Below are positions 1 through 11,433 of a DNA stretch of 64,000 bases, piece after piece. Location of the stretch: contig JAXDDX010000011.1 of the NCBI GenBank assembly GCA_034670405.1, positions 4,203,501 to 4,267,500 on the forward strand, written 5' to 3'. Position 1 is the first letter of the stretch; each line of letters opens with the position of its first letter. Made by a program: the position numbers and the translations under genes. The notes beneath the pieces were generated by a model, which worked only from the letters and a program-made list of their open reading frames with translations, made no database searches and was not told where the DNA came from. The stretch is from Hoplostethus atlanticus. Its lineage: Eukaryota > Chordata > Actinopteri > Trachichthyiformes > Trachichthyidae.

Positions 1-2
1 CA

Positions 3-150
3 GCTGAAGAAATGCAAGAACACAATGAAAAGCAGAATCTCGAACGCCTCTCACTGCTGCCCGTGCCAGGAACTTGCGAAATGGTGGATAATGTGGACAT
101 GTGGGACATTCTCCGTGCTCCGGGAGGCCGGGCTCCAGCAGTCTTGGAGG
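3..150 (+). CDS. crybg1: possible upstream exon of crybg1 (partial)
   Basis: An open frame runs from the left edge to a stop at 168-170. It encodes an acidic, non-repetitive peptide beginning AEEMQEHNEKQNLERL and later containing VDNVDMWDILRAP. The composition looks coding, and its position and strand suit an exon preceding the crystallin exons. A possible but weak donor (G then gtttgg) follows 150. The phase there leaves one base, whereas the next recognised exon at 897 needs two, so either another exon lies between or the donor is elsewhere. I do not recognise the peptide as a known domain. It could equally be a chance open frame. Confidence 0.35.
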
Positions 151-170
151 GTTTGGTTTTGTGCCACTAG

Positions 171-290
171 CCTGCTATTATATTGCACAGCCTCGCCCTT
201 GTCGTGCTGCTGTCCCTCTAAGACTCTGATTGGCTCCGTGTGTTGGCTCAGCGTTGCAGATAGAGACTTGTTTGTAGTCTCATGCGTGAG

Positions 291-343
<53 letters not shown>

Positions 344-896
344 CCCCACAAATCCAAACACAGCTTGTCTCTCTTTCTAGTTAAATACACACACAAATCC
401 GAACCCCCGCCCACCATAGCCCCCCCCCCCACACACACACACACATGCATGCAAACACATACCACACTTTTTTATACAGTTCGTTGCCCTTAAACTTGTT
501 TATTGTATAGTGATGTGTGCCTCTCTCTTGTTTTGTACTGCTGCATAACTGCAATTTCCCCTCAGGGACAATAGAGAGCCATGTATCTATTTATCTGAGA
601 CATAGCTACTGTCCCATACAGTACATGGTCTCCTGGGAAACCAACCTCACGCTGGACTCTGATCACATACAGTAACTGAATAACTTGAAGGCCTCTTGGT
701 ACGAAGATGGTGGTGTTTTATAAATTATGTAACCTAGCGTGGGTGCACACAGACATCAAAGACTGTTGATGATCCCCACTCATTAATATCACGTGAAAGG
801 GGGGAAAAAACACATCTGAAGTGTCAGTGCTAAGTCAGTGTGGTCTTTGGCTTTTAATTCTGAATCATTTTAAGACGGTAGTTTATGCTCTGTCAG
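171..896. other. non-coding stretch with simple repeats, left of first clear crybg1 exon
   Basis: No exon is seen. It holds a (CA)n tract at about 293-341, a C-run merging into CA at 421-447, and a teleost repeat tail at 551-598. It is probably crybg1 intron. Confidence 0.5.
551..598 (-). repeat. teleost retroelement tail, reverse orientation
   Basis: Read on the minus strand it resembles the common fish motif of GATA repeats, then TATTGTCCC, then GAGGGGAAATTGC. This motif marks 3' ends of dispersed LINE/SINE-like copies in many teleosts. No body of the element is seen beside it. Confidence 0.5.
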
Positions 897-2974
897 GTGG
901 GTGGTGTTCGAAGAGCCGGGCTTCTCCGGCGAGCCCTACGTCCTGGAGAAAGGCCTGTACGGAAGCCCAGAGGACTGGGGGGCTCTGCGGCCCAGAATTG
1001 CCTCAGTCATGCCCGTCGTACTGGTAAGAGGAATACTTTGCAAAGAATTGTGAAATTTTACCACTTTTCTAGGGTTTTCTAAGTTTTCAAGTTTCAAGTT
1101 TCAAGTTTATTGTCATATACTTGATAACAATGCAAACATTATTACCAGTAATGAAATTCTTGGTCTCAGAGCCAACTCAACTTTACATAGTGATTAAAGA
1201 AAAATAAAATAAAACAGTATTCAAATGGTAATAAGGTGCAGAGAAGCAGTATAGTATAAATAATATAAAAGTATTTACCTAAGAATAATATATATAATAA
1301 AAAGATATAATAATAGATATAATAAAAAGAATAATAATAGAGATATTTACAAGACTAAACACCGCAATGTAATGCTGGAAGTAGAAATGGCCTATTTATG
1401 AGAGAGATCACCCTGTAAATATCACAGGTTCAGTGTGCCCGTGCTTGAAAGTGTCCTTGACCAAGGCAGCCCCACCTGCACCTGGAATTCACATGTGCAA
1501 ATAATCACATTCATAGTGTTTCCCCTGTATTTTCTTTCTCACCGGTGGTAGGTAGTGCAGAGCCATATCGTATAGGGGGGGTCCAGGGAAAAAAAGCTAT
1601 TTTAAAAAGCTCTAGCCAAGTGATTTCCCTTGTTACACTTAAAGTTATTTGTCATCTTGACTTTTCATTTTAGATCTAGATGTCGATAGCTCGCCGAGGT
1701 AAATTTGAGGAGGTGATGAGGAAACAAACTGCCTGTGGAGTGGAGTAGTGGTGTTTAAAGTGTTTAGAAAACGATTTTGCAAAAGATTTCTAGCATGCTG
1801 GGTAAAATACATATAGGGGAAACGCTGCTAATGATACTGTGCGCAATGTGGCAAGTGAAGCGCTGTAAAAATGTGCTAGTCAAAACACTGTGTTGCAGTT
1901 CAGTGCACGTTAATCACTCTCACTAACCTTTTGTTTTGCACCAGGACGATTTTGAGAACTCAGCCAAGTTTAAGGTAAGGCGATCCGCAAGAATCGAACG
2001 ACACTTTTTTAATCTCGCTAGGATGTTCTGGCGTCTTATCTGATGAGGTATTGAACCGGGTGGGTGACGGAGAGCAGATGACTCATACTTCTTGTCTCGC
2101 TGTGTGTGTGTGTGTGCCTCAGGTGCAGCTCTTCTCCGATGCAGGTTTCCAGGGCTCCGTTCTCGTTCTAGAGGACAGTGCAGCCTCCCTGCAGCAGGGC
2201 TTCTCCGTGGGCTCCTGCAAGGTGCTGGCTGGCAGGTCAGTAAAATATCACACTGTGATTATTTTGATTATTTTGAGTTCTGATATGACTTGCAGTGTAG
2301 TGGTTTTAACTTCTCACCATCCTACAGTGGTAGATTATAGGACTCTCTCATGTTAGTCTTCCAGCTGGTGACCTCATATTATATTGGCTGCATATTATAC
2401 TGTCTATTAATACTGGATATTTGTGGGACTGAGGGAGGCGGGTCTGTCAGAGGCTTCTCATTGTCACTGTTTCACATAGTGATTGCTTGTACCACAAAAT
2501 TAATTTAAAAATTCACATATTGCAGCCGTGGTGAGCTATATGTCTTTCATATGTCAATGTCAGTACTAATTTGATATATTGCTCAGCCCGACACTTGTCA
2601 GTGTGTCATAGATCCTCCCATGTTGATGCTTCTCTATGGGTTGAGGAAATTCTACAACCCTTGGTTTTATGAAACCCTTTCAAAACCAATTAGATGAACT
2701 CAATCTGGTCCATCTGAAAACAAGTTAGTTTCTCAAAAGCTGGCATTTTGGAGATACAATGTTTTCACCTGACAACAGCGATATCTCAACCCACTCACTG
2801 TGTGCATAGCTGTCACATCCTGGTGCCACTTTCCATCTGTTTTTGACAGATGCCTGATGCCTATATTCCAACTGGAGGGTATATATCGCATTACGCAACT
2901 ATCTAACTGTATTTCTGCATCCTAGAATGATGGTTTGTGTCACATTTTGTGCTCCTCTTATGTATGTACGTATA

Positions 2975-3013
<39 letters not shown>

Positions 3014-6000
3014 TGTGTGTGTGTGTGCAAATGACTTTCAGTTGGATGGCATTTGAGGGCCAGGACTTCACTGACAAGATGTACGTGTTAGAAGTGGGGA
3101 GCTACCCCAACCTGAGAGCAATGGGCTGCGTGCATCCTGGCTCCTCCATCCTCTCTCTAGAAACCGCCGGCTTTGTGAGTTATGATTACTATTATTTACG
3201 CCACTGGCATTTAAACCCCCTTTTAGGAGGAAGGTACCTAGTCTCAAAGTGCCTCTTAATAACAGCTTATCCGCTTATTTCTCTGCACAGAAAACAAAAG
3301 GGATGGTAGGGAGGATCTAAGATGAATCATGCAGCAGCTCTGTATTGAATGAGTTGCCATTGTTGATTTATTGCACACAACAGGAGCATCAATTTAGCAA
3401 GAAAACACTCAATCTGTTAAACAGTGTGCCAAATGCCACGGTGGGAGTTTGGTGTGTTTCCAGAGTAACCTCAAAAGTAACCCTCCACATGCATCTTAAG
3501 CCTCTCTTTCTCTCACTCCGTAGGACTTCTCTCTGCCGTCCATTACTCTGTTTGAGCGGTGCGGCCTGCGGGGGAAGAGGGTGGTTCTGACGGCCGGGTC
3601 GGTCAACCTGCTGGCTGGAGGCTGTGGCCGAGTCCAGTCGGTGGTTGTGGAGGGGGGCATGTGAGTACATCCCAGCTGCTGGCGGGCCGACTCGCTCCAC
3701 AGGACCACTTAGTTTGAGTTTGACAGTGGTGCGTGTAAATGCTCTGTGTGTGTGTGTGTGTGTGTGTGCTGGGAACCAAACACGCTATTCTTCTCTGGCA
3801 GGAAGGTGCGAAACAGAAGAACATCCTTTTATCCTTGAGACATTCAGTCCTTCAGTGGTCTCTTGTTCGTGCCCCCACTTCTAAATCCCTGGTTTTTATC
3901 TCCGTCTATGACAAACACAGCAATGGATTCTTAATTCACTTCCAAATATTTTGACCTCCCTTTCCTGGCTCATTGCATGGTCCATTGAATGTGGCAAATT
4001 ACTAGAATTACTTACAGTGCTGAATGTTCAAGGAGTCTCTGGGTGTTAGAGCTCAGTCGGGGGTAGTAGGATTAGAGTGGGGACACCGAGATCATGTAAT
4101 TTACAGATGAAACGTCTTTTATTAAGGCACGCCATCAAAGTGGCTTGCCTGAATAAATGGCTGTTTTATCTGCAAGTCAAAGCGCCTTGGTGTCCTTTTG
4201 AAATGTGAATACGTTTGCGAAAATTGACTTCTGTCCGGTTTGCCGAGGCTCTTTTCCCCCGCGGCGGGGGTCTTGCATTTTCAAACATCCACAAACCACA
4301 AATATATACGTTTCACCGAGGAATGCGCTGGTGGAGCGGATTTGGCCTGTATCCTCCCGGCGTGACGGTTCATCAGTTCAAGTTTATTGGACGCAGACTG
4401 CAAGGTCAGCAGAAGAGCATCTCATATTGGAGCGTGACGTTATTGGCAGATAGAGAGATGAGGGATCCAGTGTAAAATCTGCTGGTGATGTGCGAGATTC
4501 AGACGGGAGGTGTTAGCTCACCCCGAGGAAACAAAGGTCCCACCGAGAGCTCGATCTCTAGAGTGGCACATTCCTGCTGCGGCGGAGGTGTGGGAATCAG
4601 CCAAAGAACGGAGCCATTGAGTCCAACACACCTAAGGCAACACGCCTAAATCATCCCGAGGCTTAAGACGTTTGGGAAGATCATATTTGGCAAGGCGCTG
4701 CACAGAATCAATGATCAAAAATGGAGTTACATTACAAAAGATTGTTCTAACTTGCATCAAGTACTAGATAGGCTGGGTTTACCACATTAGCACACCAAGC
4801 TCAGGCCAAAGTGCACAAGGAGACACACCAGAAACGGATGTTGGAGTGATGCAGGCTTCATCTTTGTTAAATATCTCAAATGTTTTCTTCTTGTTTTATC
4901 AACAGGTGGGTATTGTATGAGGGAATCAACTATCGGGGTGCTCAGATCCTGCTGAAGCCGGGCGAGGTGCATGATTGGCGCACGTTCAGCACTTGGCAGC
5001 GAATCGGATCCCTCCGGCCTCTTCTCCAGGTAAGAGGCCACTGCCCCTGGACTCTCTGCACAATGGTCGCAAAAACTTTGCATTTCTACACCAACCGACG
5101 TTTCAGCATTCACAGCCTCAGTCTACAGAGTGCTGCAGGGATGACATATTTTTGTAGGCCAACCCAGAAGTTAGCATCGCCCTGGTTCCCTCGACAAAAA
5201 GCCAATGGGATTTTTGCATTGGATTTTGGATTATTGCAGAAAATAAGCTCTGTGGCAAACAAAAGTTTGAGATACTTACATGTTTTGTTCAGCAAGATAA
5301 TCTTCACAAATGATTCACGTTTATGATTTTTGAAGCGTAAATGCAATCGCCAGAAGTAAAAAGCTAACGTTAGGCTATAAACGAACGACACCACGGTCGC
5401 ATGACTTCAACGTAACCACCACTAAAAATACTATAAATTGATAAATCTACATGTTGGAAAGTTTGAGTTAGAATAGTTTGGAAGAGAGCGAGTATAAACA
5501 CAACTAGAGGCTGTAAAGGCGGACTAGTTTCGTGTGATGACGTTTAATGTCCCCGACAACCTCTGTCGTTTCATTTAGCCACTTGTTAGCAACCGCATTT
5601 TTAAAGACACGTAAAAGCTTCAAAATTCACAAGTGGGGTATTTACTGACGTATTTTATGACGTAGAACAAAACGTGAAAACCTCTTAAGCTTGTGTTAAC
5701 CACAGACCTTATTTCAGGCATCTAACCAAAAACCCACTCAACAAACCCATTGACTTTGAGACGAGGGAACCAGAAGTGCAAAAATGCTAACTCCCTTCCA
5801 GGGTTTAGGACTCATTCCTGCACCACTCTGGGTTTATTGTACAGTGTGCAGTTTACATAGAAGCAAGCAGACAATGGAACATAGATAATCATGTGTGTTT
5901 GTCCTCCGTTACACACTGACCTTGTGTGTGTGTGTGTGTGTTTTCTGAGCAGAAACAAGTGCACTTCCATTTGAGGAACAGAGAGACGGGGCTCCTGATG

Positions 6001-7675
6001 TCGGTGACGGGGGATTTGGACGATGTCAAACTAATGCGTATCCAAGAAACGGAGGAGACCGGCGGACCTGAGCAGATCTGGCTCTACCAGAACGGACATC
6101 TCCACTGCAGGGTACCGGCGCCATCATCACACTATCAATCACAGGCAAACTCAACCGAGTCAAGCTAGTAAAGACCATCTTACTCGAGTCCAAGTCAGTT
6201 CCCTGAGCAGATCCAAAAGTAGGTTGAGACCAAGGGAAGGAAATGTGCTCACTTTGTTGCCTATTTTAGTCTTTGTCTTGAGTCCTGCTCAAGACAAAGA
6301 CTAAAATAGGCAATAAAGTGAGCACATTTCCTTCTAAATGCAAACATGATGAAGGAGTTAAGGATGATCAGAGATGTAGATCTATCTGTAATTCCACTCT
6401 GGACTACAACTGTCAACATCCAACTGATCAACAGGAATTGACTAATCAAAGCATCGCAGTTTGACGACCATTACACACAAAGGTTGACATCCCTTAAATC
6501 CTGAGGGGAAAAATAAGCCAAAATTGTATAAATGTTTAACAATGGCAAACCAAATTCCCTCAGGTTTGCATTGAGGAAGTGAATTCAGCCCGCTAGTGGC
6601 CTCATCCTCCTCTCTTGTGTGTTTCCAGCTGCTGGAGGAGTGCTGCCTGAGCCCCAGTGGGAGCGTAACCATGGCAGGAAGCCGGCTGGGTCTCTCCCCA
6701 GAGCCAGACACCCAGCCCCAGCTCTGGAGCATCACCCCTGATGGTTTCATTCGCTACACCGCCACCCCTGATCTGATGCTGGAGGTCAAAGGTGAGCCGG
6801 GGTCACCCGTATGCAACGTAGCATAAGATTGTAGCGTATAGGAATTTGTCTTCGGTGTTCGTGAGACAAATTATGTTATTCCTCTGTCCAAAATCAGACC
6901 TGGGATGAACATTACTTGCAAATAGTTCATAGTTTTTGTTTAAGGTGTTTGGGATACCAGCTGGGTGGAGTTTGCCACATGGAATACAGCGAGCACCAGA
7001 AAGTTCAGGCTGTCAAAGTAGTTCAAGGTCAATTTATAATACGTTCGTGACTGCCAACTTCCTTGATACTATTTGAATTGTGCACATGCGGCAAACCCCA
7101 CCCGTCTGGCAGCTGTTCTTAATGCCAGAAGCAGTAGCAGCACCGTTAAGGCATGTGACAATGGCACAGTCCTCTGGGACCCCCTAACACTGAACCCCAA
7201 ATCGGCATTTAACCAATTACAGAGGGGAGGCTGAGAAGCCGTTGTGTCGCAGCCTCCAGCACATCGGAGCTACAGTTCAACAGAGGTTGGGTCTTTACGT
7301 CAGCAGGGTTACCTTGCATCACTGTCAATTAGTGACACCTTGTGGACTAAATGTCAGTGTACAAAACGTGTTAAGATGCACAAGGGTGTTCTGGGTGTTA
7401 TCATCATATTGAGGAATAAGGTGCATCTTCATCTTCAGATTACGAATAGCCCTGTACACGTGAATAAACAGACCCTACACAGCAGTTCTTACATGCCTCA
7501 CTATCCCAGTTTCTAACTGGGGTATGAGCTCATCCCAGGTACAGTCAACTTCTAAACGTAATAAATGATGCCTGTCTCTTTTGCAGGAGGTCATCACTAC
7601 GACAAAAACCAAGTGATTCTCAACACATTCGATCCAAATAAACTAACCCAAAGGTGGAACGTGGAGATCCTATGA
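897..7675 (+). CDS. crybg1: beta/gamma-crystallin domain-containing protein 1 (AIM1), C-terminal part
   Basis: Nine exons: 897-1023, 1945-1974, 2123-2235, 3042-3174, 3524-3660, 4906-5029, 5953-6111, 6629-6791, 7587-7675. All have AG acceptors and GT donors, and they join in frame to TGA for 357 residues. Five beta/gamma-crystallin Greek-key motifs are visible, starting at [48 protein letters not shown] and [12 protein letters not shown]. Residues about 222-357 form a ricin-type beta-trefoil lectin domain ([13 protein letters not shown] to QRWNVEIL). This crystallin-then-lectin ending is the signature of CRYBG1/AIM1, a cytoplasmic, cytoskeleton-associated non-lens crystallin relative linked to melanoma suppression. 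The long N-terminal part lies left of the window. CRYBG2 and CRYBG3 are paralogue alternatives, but the neighbours rtn4ip1 and cd24 favour CRYBG1. Confidence 0.93.
1083..1400. repeat. dispersed repeat tail plus A/T-rich stretch in crybg1 intron
   Basis: Triplicated TTTCAAG leads into TTTATTGTCATATAC and AATGAAATTCTTGGTCTC, a familiar fish repeat ending. About 200 bases of A/T-rich ATA/ATAA-rich sequence follow. No coding potential is seen. Confidence 0.45.
4040..4720. other. possible conserved non-coding element in crybg1 intron
   Basis: This is non-repetitive, compositionally balanced sequence in the largest crybg1 intron of the window, without splice-flanked open frames. It contrasts with the repeat-rich DNA on both sides. 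The suggestion of an enhancer is inference from texture only. Confidence 0.2.
5155..5806. mobile_element. non-autonomous DNA transposon (MITE) with inverted ends
   Basis: The left end (about 5155-5225) and the reverse complement of the right end (about 5735-5806) share GTTAGCAT, then CTGGTTCCCTCG, then CAATGGG followed by a T-rich run, so the two ends form degenerate long terminal inverted repeats. There is no transposase frame inside. The inner part (CTAACGTTAGG, GACGTATTTTATGACGTAG) resembles fish MITE sequence. The superfamily is not determined. It lies in the crybg1 intron between the last crystallin exon and the first lectin exon. Confidence 0.75.
6237..6333. repeat. near-perfect hairpin, 46-bp arms, 5-base loop
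   Basis: The left arm 6237-6282 and right arm 6288-6333 are reverse complements at 45 of 46 positions, around the loop TCCTG. The single difference (G at 6256 opposite T) would be a G-U pair in RNA, so a transcript of the crybg1 strand would pair along the whole length. It lies in the intron between the lectin-domain exons. Confidence 0.9.
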
Positions 7676-8012
7676 AGGCTCGTGAGCTGCAGCTGATCGG
7701 ATCCCTAATATTCTCTACGAGGGGGCCCTCTGTGCTCTGTCATGCAGCTGCACCGTGGGCCCCAGCCAGTCTTCAGGGATGAGGTGCGTCGTTGGCTGAA
7801 TGTTTGCTGCTGGAGGACTATATGATTTCTGATACGAAGATCAACATGTACGAGTGCATCCGTAAGAATGTAATACTAGCCACTTCAGAGGAATGGCAGT
7901 TATTACCGACACTGCAAGGAAATGAACTCTGAACTTGAAATACTTAATGCAATACTTCATATTTTACACATCCAATAATATATCATACGGTTTATATTTT
8001 GCCTTTTCCATA

Positions 8013-8018
8013 AATAAA
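8013..8018 (+). terminator. crybg1: poly(A) signal of crybg1
   Basis: AATAAA lies 338 bases after the crybg1 stop, in A/T-rich sequence. A T/G-rich stretch (TGTTTGTCTG) follows, as expected of a cleavage region. Confidence 0.7.
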
Positions 8019-8035
8019 CCTGTTTGTCTGATTTT

Positions 8036-8650
8036 AACTGAACATGATGGTATCAATTATGCAATGCTATTTCACAATGCCTTACTTCCCAGCAGCATGC
8101 ACACAACATAATGGGCAGGGGGGGGGGGGGGAAACTTCACAAGTTAAAGGTTCTTCTTTACTTTGTCTTAAAATATATACTTTATATATACACAGCACAC
8201 AACAGCCTTTTTATGTTTTCAGATACAGTGTATAACGCTGGCAAAGAATTTCAGCTTTGTGAACAAAAAGGAAAAAACATCAGTTAATGTGTTTTGACCA
8301 AGAGCAATTTCATCTGGACAAAAGGTTTTCTCCACTTAGAAACTGAATGTTGATGTGTTCCTTTTGTTCAAGTCACTTAACTCAAGCACCTTGGGAGAGG
8401 TGCTAGACTAACATGTTATTTCCTGTGCAGTCAGGGAAGAGAAATCCCTGACATCCACAACCAAGAGGATATAAGCCATTAACAAAGTACAGCGGTCTTC
8501 GAACACGCTCCCATTACGAGGTCAAGTCACGCTTGTCATCCCCTGGACACCAGCGGGTCCCCTGGTCTCTGTGGACTAGTGTACGGGTGAAAGAAGTCAC
8601 AGAGTTAAATCTCTAGGCACTCTGCTCCCTGCCTCGAGTTTGGCTTGCTC
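8036..8650. other. convergent intergenic gap crybg1 / rtn4ip1
   Basis: The sequence between the two 3' ends includes a poly-G run at about 8119-8130. The rtn4ip1 3'UTR must fall here. No AATAAA on the minus strand was found, so its cleavage site is not assigned. Confidence 0.5.
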
Positions 8651-10715
8651 TCACTCTGTAGCCTCTCTGTACGTGTCCACTGGCTCCTCAGCCTGTGCGA
8701 GACCTTCCTCCTCTTCGGCCACCCTGACCACCGTCTTCCCTCTGGCGTGGCCCTGCTCCAACTTCTGAAAGGCCTGAGGCACCTGGGAAAACGGGAAGTG
8801 GGCCTCCACGACTGGCAGGATCTGTGGTGGACCAGGATAAAATGTCATGGATGTCAGCTTATGGTCAACAGACACACTGAATAGACCAATGGGTTAGAAA
8901 AATAGATAGGTGGAGAACAAACACCAGAAAAAACAAAAACAAATAATTATTATTAGTATCTACTATTGGACCAAGGTCTGAGATGTAATGACAAATGTAA
9001 TCATTTTTATTTCTACACAAGAGAAAGCCCACCAACTATTATACCCCACACCAAATCATCTCTGCTTTCATAGCTGTGAATGTGAAAAAAGGCGAGGGAG
9101 GGGTTGAGAATGTGATGAGGCTGGACAATCCACAACACCCACAGCCGGGGCTTGTTATTCTGGTCAGCATCTCTTATCATTAACAATGAATGGGGAGCCC
9201 AGTGGCATCACACTGGCAACCATCCACACATCTGACTGAGAATAGGAGACAGAGTGTGTGTGTGTGTGTGTGTGTGTGCGGGGGTGCTGTGGGTGTTGGT
9301 AGCTTCCCGCCACAGGTCGGAGTGCGCCGCTTGCTGTAAGCCCCGGGACAAAAGGGTACAGGTCCCACACGCTTAGCGAATGGCTGCTCAGCACTGTTTA
9401 AAAACCCATTCATCGTCTCCCGGGCGCCTGACTCATCGCCCAGCGGTCAACTGCACACCGTGCACGACCAGCCAGCACAGGGGGGTGGTGGGGGGGGGGG
9501 GGGGGGCGATGCGTTGCTCGCTCCTTCACAAAGCCGCAGGGGAGCTCTGAATACAGCGGCATGTGCGGAATCCCTGGCATGTTCCTATTCATGTTGTATG
9601 ATCTCCCTTCCTTGCATGCTATCTCTCAAATGAGCCTTGGGACTGTGAAACATGTATGGCCGGTAATGAGCGAGGAGCATGGCGTTATAGAAACATGACA
9701 TACCTTTCCTGCATCCACCAGCCGGCTGACCTCGTCCAGGGCCGGCCCATCCGGAGCATAAAATGCCCAGCGGTAGAAGACTCCATTTGATATCATGCTC
9801 TGAGAGGCAAACAGAACGGGGGGGGGCAGTTATAAGATGTCATGACAGGACACATCCAATTTACAGTTAGAGGGGTTCAAGCGGTACTGTAAGAGTTGGC
9901 ACTATCAGAGCTACCAATGCATGATGGAAGTCAATATGTCACCTGCACGTAACACATTTTGGAGACGCCCCATCATCACTGACACATTCTATGACATTCT
10001 ATCTTATTTATTTCTACTGTTTTGATGTTTAAGAGTTCAATAAATGGACTAGGTGATGGTTACAAAGTTGGAAGATTTGGTCTGATGGATGGACAGACTT
10101 CAGAGTAAAGTATGGCTGGTGGTAATCTTAACCAGCAAAGTACCTCTTCAATGAGGAATTCTATCTAATGATTCCTCTGATGTCCCTTATATCTTAATGA
10201 TCATTAATGATATCTGCACCAGGAAAAACTTGCACATCCATGTGAAGGTAAACCCCCGCACACTGCCTTTGAAATACAACACCGTTCACCAAAACCAACC
10301 AGTTCTTTCGTGTTTTCTTTTTGTGTGCCATTACTTTGCCACGCCAGGCTTTGGTAAAACTACACCCAGTTTCCAAATAGGGCAGACTAAATAGGCAGAG
10401 GTTCTTTCTGATCGTTCAACGGCACCAACAAGATCACCACCAGAGGGCTCTGTCGGGCCGTGATGTCCCAGATGCAAACACACTCACTGTGCCGGGCAGT
10501 GAGGGTGTGACTCATGTGTCTGAGCTCCGCCAAACTGACCCGCCGGCTGCTCCCATGGACAATAGATCCCAGAGGCTTGGTGAGAAACACACAAACACTG
10601 GTATTTGCAGGGGGGGAGACAGTCGGTTTCAATCTGCCCAAATACCAAATACTGCTGGTTCAGCAATGGACACATTCACACACACAGACACACACACACA
10701 CATTACCATCCAGAC

Positions 10716-10783
<68 letters not shown>

Positions 10784-11390
10784 GCACACGCACGCCCAGC
10801 TCTAACGCTGCCAGCCATGCTGTCAGCCCAGGATAACTTGACTGAGTCCCCAGGGCAGCTCCACCCTGTTCTCAACTATTCACCCACTACCCCTATTACA
10901 CATGTACTCCACAAACAGAGCAGCTGGAAGGAGAGGACGTCCTCACACAAGCACTAGGTCAGGGCACATACAGGACCTCAAACAATTAACGCTCACGTCC
11001 CTTTGCCAATGGGATCGTTTCATCTGCACACGCCCAGATTCATTACCCGCTGCAGGGTATATTTCAACGGATCGGGCATGAACCTCTGCGAAGCCAGAAC
11101 TTGGTATAAAGCCGAGTCAAGTTCTTACATGACTCCTTCCCTCCCTGTTCCACTGACTGATCACCGATTCATCTGATGAGGCTGATCACCTGAGTGGAAA
11201 TAAATTGGAGCAAAAACACCCACCGGCTGTAAGAGGTGGACACCCATTTCACATTGTTGTCTTTCCGCACCACTGAGGCCAAATGAGGCCATGTGAAGGT
11301 TTGTGGTCCCCACCCACGCTTAAACACCCCAGTCAAAACATAAAAACATCAAGGACACGCAGTAGTAATCTTTCACTTCCACTCGTGTTT

Positions 11391-11433
<43 letters not shown>

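Noticed and set aside
293-341. CRISPR-like tandem repeats
   Set aside because: All tandem arrays in the window are simple di- to tetranucleotide microsatellites without spacers, in a vertebrate genome.
4075-4196. Inverted GGACACC / GGTGTCC pair as a transposon end
   Set aside because: Only seven bases match and the flanks show no further symmetry; easily chance.
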